This document shows, piece by piece, positions 13,125 through 24,980 of a DNA stretch of 64,000 nucleotides. The position numbers were made by a program, and so were the translations under genes. How positions within the stretch are numbered: position 1 is the first letter of the stretch; each line of letters opens with the position of its first letter. The notes beneath the pieces are model-generated. The model saw only the letters and a list, made by a program, of their open reading frames with translations. It was not told the origin of the DNA and searched no databases. Origin of the DNA: Mercenaria mercenaria (lineage: Eukaryota; Mollusca; Bivalvia; Venerida; Veneridae); contig NC_069375.1 in the NCBI RefSeq assembly GCF_021730395.1, positions 62,647,501 through 62,711,500 on the forward strand, written 5' to 3'.

Positions 13125-13318
13125 ACTTCTATAGATGCCTCCATGACCGGATGGCCAAGGTCGCTGACTTTGAATTCCTTGCCACCGGCGTGGGATGGTG
13201 TAAGGAAGCCACAAGCTGACTTTTCTAAGGTCTCTGCCTCTATCTAGGTACTCAACTGAGCCCCAAAAATGTTTGGAGGGGAACCTGGAGGTTTTCCTCA
13301 CCAAAAAAAAAAAAATGG
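13125..13318 (+). mobile_element. tRNA-derived SINE copy
   Basis: A GC-richer block with a tRNA-like head (GGCCAAGGTCGCTGAC, an A-box-like run) is followed by a body with TCTCTGCCTCTATCTAGGTA and GAGGGGAACCTGGAGG, ending in an A-run at 13302-13314. The body resembles the copies at 33640-33905 and, reversed, 61215-61430. Frames through it are not genes. Confidence 0.6.
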
Positions 13319-15294
13319 AAAAAGTTAATTGTATCGTTTTGATGTTACTCTAAATCCAACAAAATAAAAAAGATAAACATTTTCCCCATAGTTGTTTGTT
13401 TGTTTGCTTGTTTTTATTTTTATATAAATGAATATGCAAAAGGGTATTTGTTTGTATCAGTGTAACGTCAAAGTATAATATTATAATTATACATATACAG
13501 TGAACGCCGAAAGCATAATATTTTCACGAGGGGTTAATGCTTTGATGTTACATGTAAAACAAACAGATCCCTACTGTATAAAGGTAAAGGTCTCTTTTTA
13601 TTTTTTATTATAGTGTCACCCTTATTGAAAGGGCCAGCCAAATTGGCTTATGAGACACCTTTATTGTGCTAGCCAACTACCTCCCAACTCCTACCACTTT
13701 GCCAGGCGCCATGCGGATAGAAGTCTGTAACCATTCATTCAACTAACTCGCGGCGGACGGACCGGCCTTTTCGGGACGAGTCCCATGACCCCAGGTCAAA
13801 ATCATCCATGCTAAATACTACGTAGGATATGTTTGCTTTCTCACTCTCTAACACTTCCGAAACGATCTATTTGATTTTTATTGAAGTTTAGTAGGTTGTA
13901 GCATTCCGTAGGTCCAGCGTATTTTTATTTCCGTGATATTCCTTCTGTAGCCAGTCACTATCTACAAAAATGTATTGTAAAAAATGCTTTTAACCAAAGT
14001 AGAAAATATCAGGTACTTGAAAATGCAGCTCTCTAAAAGGCTAGTTAGAATTCTCGATGTCATTTGTCAGAGATAGGCTACGCTTGTAAATAAATAATAT
14101 TATTACAAAATTAATACTGCTATTTTTGGTGCACTTTTCGGACTTACAATAAAGTCAAATATATATTTAATATATTAATTTGAGCAATACACTCCCTGTA
14201 AATGCGCACTACGTACAAGCGCTCAGGCCCTTCTCGCACACCATACTTATAGTTGGGACTTCTTTAATGTGTAAAGGCATGTGCACAAAAATGACAATTT
14301 TTACCCACACCTGGTTAATTTTAATGTGTTTTTTTGGAAAAGCAACAAACGGAAATAGAAAAATAGCTCTCAGCTCATTTACACGGATAGTTCAGCTTTA
14401 CTATGTATGTTATACTTTTTCGCATTTATGCTTGATGATATAGAATACTTACCCCGAAAATTGTGACACGAACATACTGATAACTTTTCCCACTTTAGTC
14501 TTTTAATTAAAGTAAGAGTTCAGCACTGCATGGTTTTAATGTATTGTTACACTGGAATAAAATTTGTTTTACAACAACTTCGAAATTTCTCAGAAATAAT
14601 ATCATGTACCCCACCCACCTAATTCATAATTTCAGAAAAACATAGGCCTTAAGGCAACTTGAAAATTTGCTGTAGTGCGATATGTAGTGAGCCATCAAGC
14701 GCTATCATATTAAATACCATTAACAAGCAAATTAAATGGGACAAAAACGTTATACTTTGATAGAAAAAGATTTACATTCTAATAAATAAAATCAATAATG
14801 TTTACGTATGCTGGATGGATAAACTTGTTCTTATATGACTAGCAATGCCTAAATCATCACAACGATTTTTGTTAATTTTATGTCGACGCGAACTTTAGAG
14901 CAATGTATGCATCTAGAAATAGCGCTTTCAAATCTAAAAAGAACGTTTAAACTGAAACCTCACCTTGCATAACTCTCTTGATTAATTAACACACGTACTG
15001 AGTTTCGCTTTGCAGAATAATTCACTTATTGAACTCTTCCGCATTTACTTTCGGCCCTGGTGTGTGTAAACAAAGGAGAGTGATGAATTATAATTTGACG
15101 TAATACATGCATTTATATCGTATTTATTCTACATTTTGCAATAAAATACATATTAGAATTTAACTCGGGTGGTTATGACCGAGTAAAATTATTTTGAACG
15201 ACGTATACCAGCCTATCGTGTATAAATAGTGTTCAAACACAGTTTTGCTTTATATTATTTCTTAATTCTAAAAACTTTGGTTCACCTGTGCTAC
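13319..15294. other. Intergenic DNA, no gene seen
   Basis: Mostly AT-rich. A GC-richer patch at about 13615-13800 (with CACTTTGCCAGGCGCCATGC) looks like a dispersed repeat fragment; I cannot name it and find no exon. Confidence 0.4.
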
Positions 15295-15920
15295 ACAGAG
15301 TACATATGTACTCATCATCTGAAAAGTTGCAATTTTGCATTTTTGAGGTTTTGAATTCGACAGTGTCGATACATTTTTATGATATAAACAGATGTGAATA
15401 CTTTATGTTACTGGGTGTATAAAAGAGATAACAATTTAAAGATTTTACCCCTAATGTCATAGTTAATGACATTGCAGTTAAAATTTCAAAATACGACGTG
15501 CGCGTATTAAATATCTAACCTACTTACTGTCGAATTTGAAGATAAACAAATAGAATAGCAATTATTTGAAAACTTGGCAAGTTCATTATAGAAATTTAGC
15601 AGGTTAAGGGTTAAACCTTGTTCTGAAGACCTTTGTTCTAAATTTCTAAATGATTCAACCATACTATGACAGAGTAAATATATTCTTATCATCTGAAAAG
15701 ATGCAATTTTGTAATTATGAGATCGTAAGATTTTATTACTTAACAGATCTGAATACCTTATCTCACAGAGTGTCGAAAAAGGTGACAAAATTTAAAGATT
15801 ATACTTCCAATGTCATAGTTAATGACATGGCAGTTAAAATTTCAAAATACGACATGTGCGTATTAAATGTCTAACCTACTTCATTGACGAAATTGAAGAT
15901 AGAATAACAATACTGACTTT
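15295..15920 (+). repeat. Local direct duplication, two ~260-bp copies
   Basis: The segment around 15295-15560 recurs at about 15655-15920 (shared TCATCTGAAAAG, AATGTCATAGTTAATGACAT, GCAGTTAAAATTTCAAAATA). Each copy holds the imperfect palindrome TGTCATAGTTAATGACA. Divergence is moderate. No protein or RNA gene is recognisable in it. Confidence 0.65.
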
Positions 15921-16929
15921 ACCTTGTGCATTCTGCAAGCGAGGGATTATGACCGCGCTCAAACGGTCGCGGCCTCTTTTATATCAGCATTTACCAGAAC
16001 TGAATGCCTTCTATAGGCCATTTGTCTCAAAGAATGTCGTTTCTGGGGCTGTTGACTGTGTTCTGCAGGAACATTATCATATTCTATTAATTAAACTTTT
16101 TTATTTGATTAGTTTTATACATAGAACACTGAAACGGAAACACAGTATATTTTTTCTAGTTAAACTGGTAAACTTTAAATACAGATGAATGCTAGGCTCC
16201 ATAATTCTTTTAATATATTCCGATGTTTTGACACATAGAAACGTATTATTAATCCTGGAAAAATAACTTAGATTTTCCTTAACTGTATTTCTTTTATTTA
16301 TTTATTTTTTTTTTTTTTTTGAAAACAAAATTTAACTTTATGTCCATGGTAAGACCAGCTAAATGCAAAATCTATGGTAAAATGTGTGTGTCAATTGTAA
16401 AGAGTCTGTTAGGGCTTGGAAAAAGCTTTCCTCCCAACAGACTACAGACAGACAGATATGACATTCGTTCACATTTCAAACCTATACTGGTGGTTTTTGC
16501 AATGTAGAAGAATCAATGTAAATAACTGAATATTGTTTAAAATTATTACAATCCAATCTGCTATTAAATTCGTCTTATCAATCTAGATATTGTATGATTG
16601 TAGTTTGAGCTTCAATGTTTTACATTTGTTTGCCAACTTTAGACCGCTTTGATAATACATAATGTCATAACTTCCTTCTTGAGAAATTTTCAGTTTTCTC
16701 CGACAACAATTCGATTCTCTAAAGTCCCTCTTCACCGAACTTTCTGAAACCTGAAATCCTTCCAAACTAAAACTGGAAACCCTTCTAAACCACAAACTAA
16801 ACTGAATGGTGTTAAACGGAAATCTCTTGGCTGATCACAATCCTTCGGGAATATGAGTGTCTGCTTAACCGTAATTAAGACATAATTTATAGCCAAAGAG
16901 TGCTTTAACACTTTTTAGATTTGTTCTGG
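15921..16929. other. Intergenic DNA, no certain gene
   Basis: A GC-richer patch at 15925-16075 gives a protein-like stretch in one plus frame (CKRGIMTALKRSRPLLYQHL), but there is no splice-site support and I do not recognise it. The rest is AT-rich. Confidence 0.35.
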
Positions 16930-18440
16930 TGGTTCTACCGTAGCATGTACTGAAGGCTATTTGGTTAAGAGCGGTTTTGCTATATCATGCGTTGAAGGCT
17001 ATTCGGTTTAGAGCGGTTCCGCTATATCATGCGTTGAATGTTATTCGGTTTAGAGAGGTTATGCTATATCATGCGATGAGGGCTGTTCGGTTTAGAACGG
17101 TTCTGTTATATTATGCGTTGAAGGCTGTTCGGTTTAGAGCGGTTATGCTATATTATGCGTTGAAGGCTGTTCGGTTTAGAGCGGTTATGCTATATCATGC
17201 GTTGAAGGCTGTTTGGTTTAGGGCCGTTCTGCTATATCATGCTTTGAAAGCTATTCGGTTTAGGGCCGTTCTGCTATATCATGCTTTGAAGGCTGTTTGG
17301 TTTAGGGCCGTTTTGCTATATCATGCGTTGAAGGCTATTCGGTTTAGGGTGGTTCTGCTATATCATGCGTTGAAGGCTATTCGGATTAGAGCGGTTCTGC
17401 TATATTACGCGTTGAAGGCTGTTCGGTTTAGGGCGGTTCTACTGTAGCATTACCTGAAGGTTGTTCAGTTGACACTGTTTCTACAGTAGCCTGCTCTAAA
17501 AGTTGCTAGGTTTAGATTGGTTCTACTGTAGCATGCTCTGAAGGCTGTTCGGCTTGGAGTGGTTTTATTGTAGCATGCTCTGAAGGCTGTTCAGTTTATA
17601 GCGGTCTGCTACAATATGCACTGAAGGTTGTTCGGTTTTACTATACCGTGCGTTGAAGGCTGATCGGTTTAGGGCGGTTCTACTATAGCATTCTCTGAAG
17701 GCTGTTCGGTTGAGACTGGTCTACTAAAGCATTATCTGCAGGCTGTTCGGTTGAGACTGGTTCTACTGTAGCATTCTCTCTACTGAAGTATGCTCTGAAG
17801 GCTTTTCTGTTTAGAATGGTTCTACTGTAACATGCTCTGAAGACTCTTTGGTTTAGGACGGTTCTACTGTAGCATGCTCTAAATGTTGTTCGTTTGAGGC
17901 TGGTCTACTGTAGCTTGCTCTAACGGCTGTTCGGTTTAGAACGGTTTGTACCGTAGCGTTCCCTGTAGCATGCCCTGAAGGTTGTTCTGTTGAGACTTGT
18001 TCTAGTGTTGCATGCTCTGAAGGCCGTTTGGCTCAGAACGGTTCTACCGTAGCGTTCTCTGGTGGTTATTTGGTTTAGAATGGTTGTACTATATAATGCT
18101 CTGAAGATAGTTTAGTTGAGACTGGTTCTACTGTAGCATGCTCTGAAGGCCGTTGGATTCAGAACGGGTTTACTGTAACGTATTCTGAAGGCTGTTTGGT
18201 TTAGACTGATTCTACTATATCATGTTGTGAAGGTTGTTCAGTTGAGACTGGTTCTACTGTAGCTAAACGTAGCTATCTGCGCCGTATGTGTGACTCTGGT
18301 GATAGACTAGTTCTACCATGGCGTGCTCTTAAGGCTGTTTGGTTTAGACTGGATCTATAATGGCATGCTCTAATGGCTGTTTAGTTTAGATGAATTCAAT
18401 TGTTGTATGCTCTGAATGTTATGTTCTCTAGAGCGGTTCT
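16930..18440 (+). repeat. Minisatellite, 42-bp unit, ~35 copies
   Basis: Tandem units such as GCGTTGAAGGCTATTCGG followed by TTTAGAGCGGTTCTGC repeat every 42 bp at the left end (for example starts at 16981, 17023, 17065) and become more variable rightward, with the variant TCTACTGTAGCATGCTCTGA. Because 42 is divisible by three, one frame stays open from 16977 to 17447 as a 14-residue repeat (HALKAIRFRAVLLY-like). There is no start context, splice signal or hydrophobic signal that would make it a gene, so I treat it as a satellite. Confidence 0.85.
18259..18302 (+). mobile_element. Fragment of a TTA-target MITE inside the minisatellite
   Basis: GTAGCTAAACGTAGCTAT and GCGCCGTATGTGTGACT match the right ends of the MITEs at 48614-48835 and 58237-58447. 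Only the terminal ~44 bp is present, embedded among 42-bp units. Confidence 0.7.
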
Positions 18441-18957
18441 ACTGTAACATGCTTGTACATGGACATCTATACATGCACGAAACCTGTACTTTGAAACTGG
18501 CAAGCCGCAGCATACTTTCAACCACTAATCCCAGTGCAACAATATTCTTCAAGTGGTAGGCCTGGGGTAGTATTCGAATTTTAGATTGCAATGCATACCC
18601 ATTACCTTGGAGGCAGAACGACATATCATGACAACCATGTGTAAAGTTTAAATCAGCAGCGAAAGTAATTGTATGTTCTATAAAAATCATATTGATTTGT
18701 TACCAAGTAGAGGTACCTTTCATGTTAGAATTTTGTCACATTTTTATTTCAATAATAAACCTAAAAAAATATAGTGTATTTTAAGTTTGTTTCGGGATAA
18801 ATCTATTATAGTTCAGAGTGTCATTGATGATCTTAACTCTCCACGTAAAAAAAACTGCACATGGACAATCATCTACTTTTTAAACTCGGGACATCGGACA
18901 ACACGCTTATCTATAACATATTTCGCAATATTCTCGTGACTTTTAAAAGATATCTGC

Positions 18958-18964
18958 TATAAAT
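18958..18964 (+). promoter_or_regulatory. TATA box of the first EF-hand gene
   Basis: TATAAAT lies exactly 46 nt before the ATG at 19004. The paralogue has TATATAA 46 nt before its ATG at 31873. The stretch after the box is also shared in part (TGTCGC, then AAGACATCAACATG at the start codon). The spacing predicts a very short 5' UTR of about 15-20 nt. Confidence 0.7.
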
Positions 18965-19003
18965 TAGCTTTGTCGCCGGCAGAACGATCAATAAGACATC
19001 AAC

Positions 19004-22000
19004 ATGTTGGCAGTGGCAGTCGTCTTCGTATGCATTGCTCTTTGCAACAGGTAACTTATTTCTTATTATCGTTCTTCTTGTTATTTTTTTTTTTAATTGT
19101 ATTTTTTGTTATTGTTCTTGTTGCTTTTATTTGTTTGTATTTTTTTTCTTTATTTTTTTTTTCTTTTGTATTTTTTTTATTTCGAATGTAATATAAAACA
19201 ATAGTTATAAAAATACGTTTCATTTATAAATACAATATAATCTGTTTAAAAGACCAGCGTTTACAGAAAATATTGATTTTATTTCCAGTTCATTGTGTTA
19301 TTTTTACGTTATTACAGCTGTATCTTATATAACTCGTACATTAATAGCTTAATAAAAAACTTGTATAATACATTTCATTTGTTTCTAACATCAATATTGG
19401 CTTTGTCGAACAATAGTACACAAAATTTTGAGAAGTGCTGCAACATATTATATTTAAAAACTTTTTGAATACTCAAACATTTTAACCTTTAGCATGCTGG
19501 CGACAATTGATACTGCCTTTGCGAACAGTGCAGACCAAGATCAGCCTGCATATCCGTGCAGTCTGATCATAGTCTGCGCTGTTCTCTATTCAGTCAGTTT
19601 TTTTTACTAAACACCCCTCCAAATGATAAATGGTACTGCCCAAATTAAATGATGGACCTGTCCATTATACATGTAGAAATTAAGCAGGCTAAAGGTTAAG
19701 AAATCATCAAATTATTGACATGTTTCACAGCAATAAGTAATATGTGATAAGCTAAAATACATCAATTGAAATTTATAAATGTAACTTCACACTAATTATT
19801 ATTGCTCACAAAAAGTACAGCATTTTAGTAACCGTCGAATACCATTTTCTCTTATACAAACATTCGTTGTGTTTTCATTTGTTCAGTAATTAACGACTGT
19901 ACTTGTCGATCTGTCTGAATATCATAGAAACACAAAACTATAACAAGAACAGGCTGTGATTTTGCTTATGTGAAATCAATATAATTAAACATAAAAGCAC
20001 TTTTGCTTAATACCAAAATGGTTAAATCTATTACTCAACCAGCAGGCATATGAGCGACTTCATTTAACTTGATGATGTAACGTAAATTAGTCTTTGATAA
20101 AAGGATTCGTTACTTTTTCTTGCATTAGCTATATCATGAATCTAACTTGAAAAATCCGTTAATTTCAATTTAGTCAAGCGTTTTTTAGGTAGGACTGTAG
20201 CTATAATGTACTCTTTATAGTTTGTTTCCACATTAAACTTGTTATGTAGATTTTAGGAGATCGAATACTGGATATAAGCTGTCAAGGAAAACCATACAAA
20301 GGGTTTGCCAACCGAAATATTTCAGCAACTTACATAAGGCGAGATCATGTTTTTATTTTGTTAATATTGCAATACTCCATATTACATGGAGTGTATTCGC
20401 TTTTTGTGCTTGTTTAGTATACACTAGTGTTAATATATATATAATATTAATTTCCCTATTTTAACTTTATTCGGTCTTATTTCATTTGTTCCTGTCGTTA
20501 TTTTTTACAGTGCAACATATCAGATTCCTCATGGTCACGATCTGAAAGTGTTAGTTGATAACGGTTTTAGGGCATATGATACAAACGGAGATGGTCACCT
20601 GACATTTCAAGAGCTTGGTAACATATTTTACAAAGAGGATTTGAATCGTAAGTCATTGCAAGAGCTTGGTACTGTTTATAACAATGAGGTCAAGAATCAA
20701 AAAATCATTGTAACTTGACAATTTAAAAGATTGGTACTTGTTATTTGTATTACTACGGAGATTTGAATTATAAGTTAATGGTTACCTTCTACTTAAAGAG
20801 TTTAGTACTGTGTATTACAATGAGGTCAAGAATCTTAAGTAAATGGTCCCTTGACATTAAAGAACTGGGGGCAAAAGATTACAAGAAGGAATTTAATCGT
20901 AAGTTTATGATTGACTGTCAATTCAAGAGCTTGGTACTGTTTATTACAACAACGACTTTAATCGTAGTTCATGGTTAGCTTTCATTTCAAGAGCTTGGTA
21001 ATGTGTATCATGAGGATAGGAATAGTACATTTATGGTCACTTGACATTTGAAGAGCTTGGCACTGTGTATTGTTCGTAAGCGAAGGTTAACTGGCTTTTC
21101 AAAAGCTAGGTAAGGTACGGGCAGTATAACTATCAGTATAGTTATCGTAAGTTCATGGTCTCTTGGTATTTCAAGAGCTATGTACTGTGTATAACATCGA
21201 AGATTATGCTAAATGAATCGTAAGTCCATGGTTAACTGTCATTTTAAAGAGTTTGATACTGTTTATAACAATACGGATAGAAATCGTTCGTTAATTTTTG
21301 GTTTGGGGTTAGTAATGATAAAGCCGCAGTAGTTATTTCTCACCATGATTCCTGGCTTTGTTTAAAGTTAAGTTAATTAAAGAGAGAGAAGTTGATATGC
21401 TTTTTATATCATGTAAATCACCTGTTGTACTGCTCCATTGTTAAAAAAAAATCTGTAAAAAGATCCTTTGGAAGCAAAGAATGCAACCAAGAAGAATAAT
21501 AGCAGACTCGGTTTGATTGAGTCTGTTCATGAGAGGTAATGAAATGTGCAACACCTCTCAGGCCCCCTAGCACCGGCTTAAGCGGAACTCTATTATATAT
21601 ATGTTGAATGGATTCCATGATCCCAAAGGATCAGAAAATATAACAACACTGAATCCAAGTACGGGGAGACTTTTTACAGCCGCCACACGGCACTTAAAGA
21701 TTGCTGTTGTGATAGTCAATAAAATCTGTAAAAAGATCCTTTGGAAGCAAAGAATGCAACCAAGAAGAATAACAGCAGACTCGGTTTGAATGAGTCTGTT
21801 TATGAGAGGTAATGAAATGTGCAACTACTCTCACGCCCCCTAGCACCGGCTTAAGCGGAACTCTATTATATATATGTTGAATGGACTCCATGATCCCAAA
21901 GGATCAAAAAATATAACAACACTGAATCCAAGTACGGGGAGACTTTTTACAGCCGCCACACGGCACTTAAAGATTGCTGTTGTAAAGACTTTGTACGTTC

Positions 22001-24214
22001 ATATACGTTTTTGGCTCTAATAATCGTCCTTTCTCAATTAACAATGGATAGGATTCTGAACACCGGTTCCGATCTGAAGAAATTATTCAAGGCATTTACA
22101 AAAAGGTGACCGTATGCGTAGATATAGAACCACTTTGTCAAGATATACCTATCTGTATCTAGGTGTACAAAGTTAATCCAAACTATGGTATTCTTACTCT
22201 GGCTAAATATGCGACATAATTTCAGATATACCTATCTGTATCAAAGTGTAAACAGCGTAAAACTTTATTCCGGACGATGGTGTTCTAATTCTGGCTTAAT
22301 ATGTGACATACGTCCAGATATACCTATCTGTATCAAAGTGTAAACAGTGTAAAACTTTATTCCAGACGATGGAATTCTTTCTCTGGCTGAATATGCGACA
22401 TACTTTCAAACAACAGAAGATGTTCTAGCTCCGATATTTAACGTATGGGATAAAGATGGAGACGGCTATGTATCAGCAGATCATTTGGCAGCCTTTGCAC
22501 ATTTGTTCGACCCAAATGGTATATTAAATATTGATATTGTTTTTTGTTCTGTTTCAATGCGATGTTTAGCTTATGCAAGTATTCGTTTAAGTAGGTCAAA
22601 CAGTTTACATCACCTTTAGAAAATATAAACATTTCGTTTTTCTCAACAATTGTTTGCTTAAGTCAAAAATAACTACCTAATGCACCGATGTATTCCTCAA
22701 CCACACAAGCTGAGATGCCGCCATATCAACTCTACACTCTGACTTTAAAGACATCAATGTCAGACTGCTTTGAATGTTCAATCAAACCGAGCCCGCCACA
22801 TTTTCATTTCTATTGTATTGGCCGTCCTATGATTTTCTACTGTTTTATTTTACATATAATGCAGCATTATACTATTCAACTTTATCAAAATAAATATATT
22901 ACTCGTTCTTTCAAAATTCTACATCTTTTTGAGACGTTTTACCTTTGAGTAGTGTCACGTGGTTGCCCCTCTATATTTCTATAGAGGGTCAGTGGGTGAC
23001 CCCACATGAGAATTACAATTCAAAATGGCGGAAATTTGCATTTTAATTATGATTTAACGTTTCATTTCTTAGGATGACTATTCACTGAATAAGGGAGCTA
23101 TCCTTCTTGCCCGGGAGAAGTAATTAAGTGGTCGATAAAACAAATCAGTTATTGGGTTTGTTACTGATCCTCTACGGAAATATGTAGGGTCAGGATGCTT
23201 TATAGAGAGCCCTCCATAAAGCATAAAGACCCTACATATTTCCGTAGAGGGTCATTAACAAACCCAATAATTAATATTGTGTACGCATCTCAAATATAGT
23301 TATTACACATATAGAAATAAAACAATATGAATTAAGCAATGTTGGTTTCTAATTGTGTTGATATATTGTATACGTTTATCTTTATTACAGGTGATGGCAT
23401 TGTAACGCTACACGAGTACGAACATTACATGACAGGGGTACGTTATTCTATATATTTACATTTATAATAAAATATAATTATTCACAATAAAATTCATTTT
23501 TTCTGTGAAAGCAATTGTGTACAAGACCATCGGTACTCATTGACCATTTTAACTATTTCTTATCTTTCGTAAGATTTTGACCTGTGTCTAATGGTCTAAT
23601 TCAGTGACACGCATTACAACTAAATAGTGATTAAAATCAAAATTATATGACACTCCATAGTCTTAAGGCGGTTAACCCGACCAATCTGAGACTTCGCTTA
23701 GTATTCTCCTCATGTGATTTTGGTATCCTCCGGCTTGAACGGAATACTTAGTGCTCGTACGAACTACATTATCATCCGAACAATGCAGAAACGCTTAACA
23801 AGAAATCGACGTTGATCATTGCAGAGTGTAAGTGGTCCTCTGCGCATGTTCGGAAGTGATTATCAGTAGGAGAGCGTCAGAAATGCGCATACTGTATGTC
23901 CGTAGGAAATTAGCACATATTATGTATAATATATTGACTGATGAATAGGATTAGTTTCAACATGGTAACAAAATATAAACATTTAAGATATTTTTCGTTC
24001 AAGTTGCTTGAATACGGTTTATACCGGAGTCTGTAATTTATACTGGCGCTTCAGGTCTGCACTGTCAGAGACAGTCACAAAAATTATATAATAGCAAACG
24101 AAATTACCGCTTACTACTTTTAGTCAAATATTTACACATGTTTCTATCATGCAGTTCCTTGAGTGTGTTTATGGTCATGGTGAACACGGACATGGACATA
24201 ACTGCGATCACTAG
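19004..24214 (+). CDS. Secreted four-EF-hand protein with His-rich tail, copy 1
   Basis: Five coding exons: 19004-19050, 20511-20647, 22366-22518, 23391-23437, 24155-24214. All have GT-AG introns and matching phases, giving 147 residues. Residues 1-16 form a signal peptide (MLAVAVVFVCIALCNS). EF-hand loops are DTNGDGHLTFQE (39-50), DLNHDGILSLAE (59-70, split by an intron), DKDGDGYVSADH (90-101) and DPNGDGIVTLHE (110-121, split by an intron). Loop starts within each pair are 20 residues apart, much closer than the ~36 of calmodulin. Loop 3 has His at position 12 instead of the usual Glu. The tail GHGEHGHGHNCDH could bind metals. Likely role: extracellular calcium and possibly transition-metal binding; the exact family is not recognised. 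Its paralogue is at 31873-35865, about 77 percent identical by hand count. Confidence 0.92.
19492..19699 (+). mobile_element. MITE with TTAACCTTTAGC ends, in intron 1 of EF-hand copy 1
   Basis: It begins TTAACCTTTAGCATGCTGG and ends AGCAGGCTAAAGGTTAA, an inverted pair. The interior has GATCAGCCTGCATATCCGTG. Related copies lie at 26793-26971 and 37727-37933, and reversed at 42221-42432. Confidence 0.75.
20648..21293 (+). repeat. Array of ~10 decayed copies of the exon-2 end and its 5' splice site
   Basis: Immediately after the exon-2 donor, units of about 55-73 bp repeat the last part of exon 2 plus the donor: GGTCACTTGACATTT, CAAGAGCTTGGTACTGTGTA, and GATTTGAATCGTAAGTTCAT in varied form. I can separate about ten units, with starts near 20653, 20707, 20780, 20843, 20909, 20972, 21034, 21087, 21155 and 21228. 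Several keep a perfect GTAAGT (near 20899, 21148 and 21220). The real exon-2 frame hits a stop soon after 20715, so use of the distal donors would truncate the protein. The paralogue keeps one such relic unit (34277-34350), so the array expanded mainly in this copy. Confidence 0.85.
21449..21990 (+). repeat. 273-bp unit in tandem duplicate within intron 2
   Basis: Two highly similar copies (about 21449-21721 and 21722-21990) share TCTGTAAAAAGATCCTTTGG, AGACTCGGTTTGA, and CCCCCTAGCACCGGCTTAAG. The first half of the unit belongs to a dispersed family also seen as fragments at about 27860-27985 (reversed), 39110-39205 and 48840-48900. Confidence 0.85.
22147..22365 (+). repeat. Two decayed copies of the exon-3 acceptor region
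   Basis: The block beginning ACCTATCTGTATC and running through the acceptor into exon 3 (GGCTGAATATGCGACATA) occurs three times, with starts at 22147, 22230 and 22322 (spacing 83 and 92 bp). Only the last has the functional TTCCAG|ACGATGG acceptor; in the earlier two the AG at that place is lost (CCGGACGATGG and CCAAACTATGG). The paralogue has a single copy here. Confidence 0.85.
23149..23271. repeat. Long hairpin (inverted repeat) in intron 3 of EF-hand copy 1
   Basis: Arms of about 52 bp (23149-23203 and 23216-23271) are near-perfect reverse complements, e.g. CTCTACGGAAATATGTAGGG versus CCCTACATATTTCCGTAGAG, with a loop of about 12 bp. A related short palindrome (CCTCTATATTTCTATAGAGG) lies at 22967-22987. 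It is probably a fold-back MITE. Confidence 0.8.
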
Positions 24215-24252
24215 TCGTACCTCAAGATGTCATACTGTGTTCTCTGAAATTG

Positions 24253-24258
24253 AATAAA
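24253..24258 (+). terminator. Polyadenylation signal of EF-hand copy 1
   Basis: AATAAA lies 39 nt after the stop codon and is followed by a T-rich stretch (TTTCTTTGATGTGTTGG). The paralogue has AATAAA 40 nt after its stop in a similar context. Confidence 0.75.
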
Positions 24259-24699
24259 ACAATTTCTTTGATGTGTTGGTTTTGGTATTTTTTGTAATTA
24301 TTTCTTGGCACATGTATTCCTCTTATTTTTCAAAATGATAAGAGCTTTTTGTTTACATAAGTTTTTCGTAAATCACATGCACCTAAAACGTTCGTTGGTG
24401 ACAGGTTACTCAGATTAGCATCGAAAATAAAAACCAACTGTCGCTTAATATTCTGAAACTGAACCCAATAGTTGTAATATATTCATATGACCTAACTTCG
24501 CTAAAGGCGGTGCTGTACCTTTCATTACCTTTTCAAGAACAGAATCCGTCAAATCTAGTCTGCCATTAATTTTTCCTTAGTTTCGTTTAATGCTTCAAAG
24601 AGATCTATCTAGAGATATCGTTCTTATTTTGTAACGTTCGAAACAAAATGTTATCTTTTCTACCCTTAGGTTAAGTCCTTATTTTTTAAAAAAAAACTT
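24259..24699. other. Intergenic DNA after EF-hand copy 1
   Basis: No gene or named repeat is visible. A fragment resembling the 36240-36420 region occurs near 24520-24620. Confidence 0.4.
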
Positions 24700-24975
24700 T
24701 GTTTGTTTATTTGGAGTTTAATTCCGTTCTCGACAGTATTTCAGTAATGTAACGGCTGGTACCGAACCTAACTAGTGTTCCTGGATTCTTTACCAGTACA
24801 GAACTGTTCTCTGCAAGTAACTCCCAACTTCCCTACATGAATTTGTGATGAAGAACGAATGATCACACACACGATGTCTTTTACTAAATCTTCACGGAGG
24901 ACATCCCCGCCCAGGGATCGAATTTACGACACGGAGATCCGTAGATCTGCGCTCTTCTGAGTAGTTACACAAAAT
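24700..24975 (-). mobile_element. tRNA-derived SINE (minus strand)
   Basis: On the minus strand a tRNA-like head (AGCGCAGATCTACGG, then a B-box-like AATTCGATCCC) is followed by a body ending with the conserved block CGTTACATTACTGAAATACT and a tail of AAACAAACAAA type at the left edge. I recall this tail block as typical of widespread invertebrate SINEs. A second, more degraded copy is at 28455-28685. Confidence 0.75.
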
Positions 24976-24980
24976 AAAAA

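Noticed and set aside
13116-13304. 62-codon minus-strand frame
   Set aside because: It lies entirely in a SINE copy.
16977-17447. 156-codon open frame
   Set aside because: It is the open frame of a 42-bp minisatellite whose period is divisible by three; there is no start context or splice signal.
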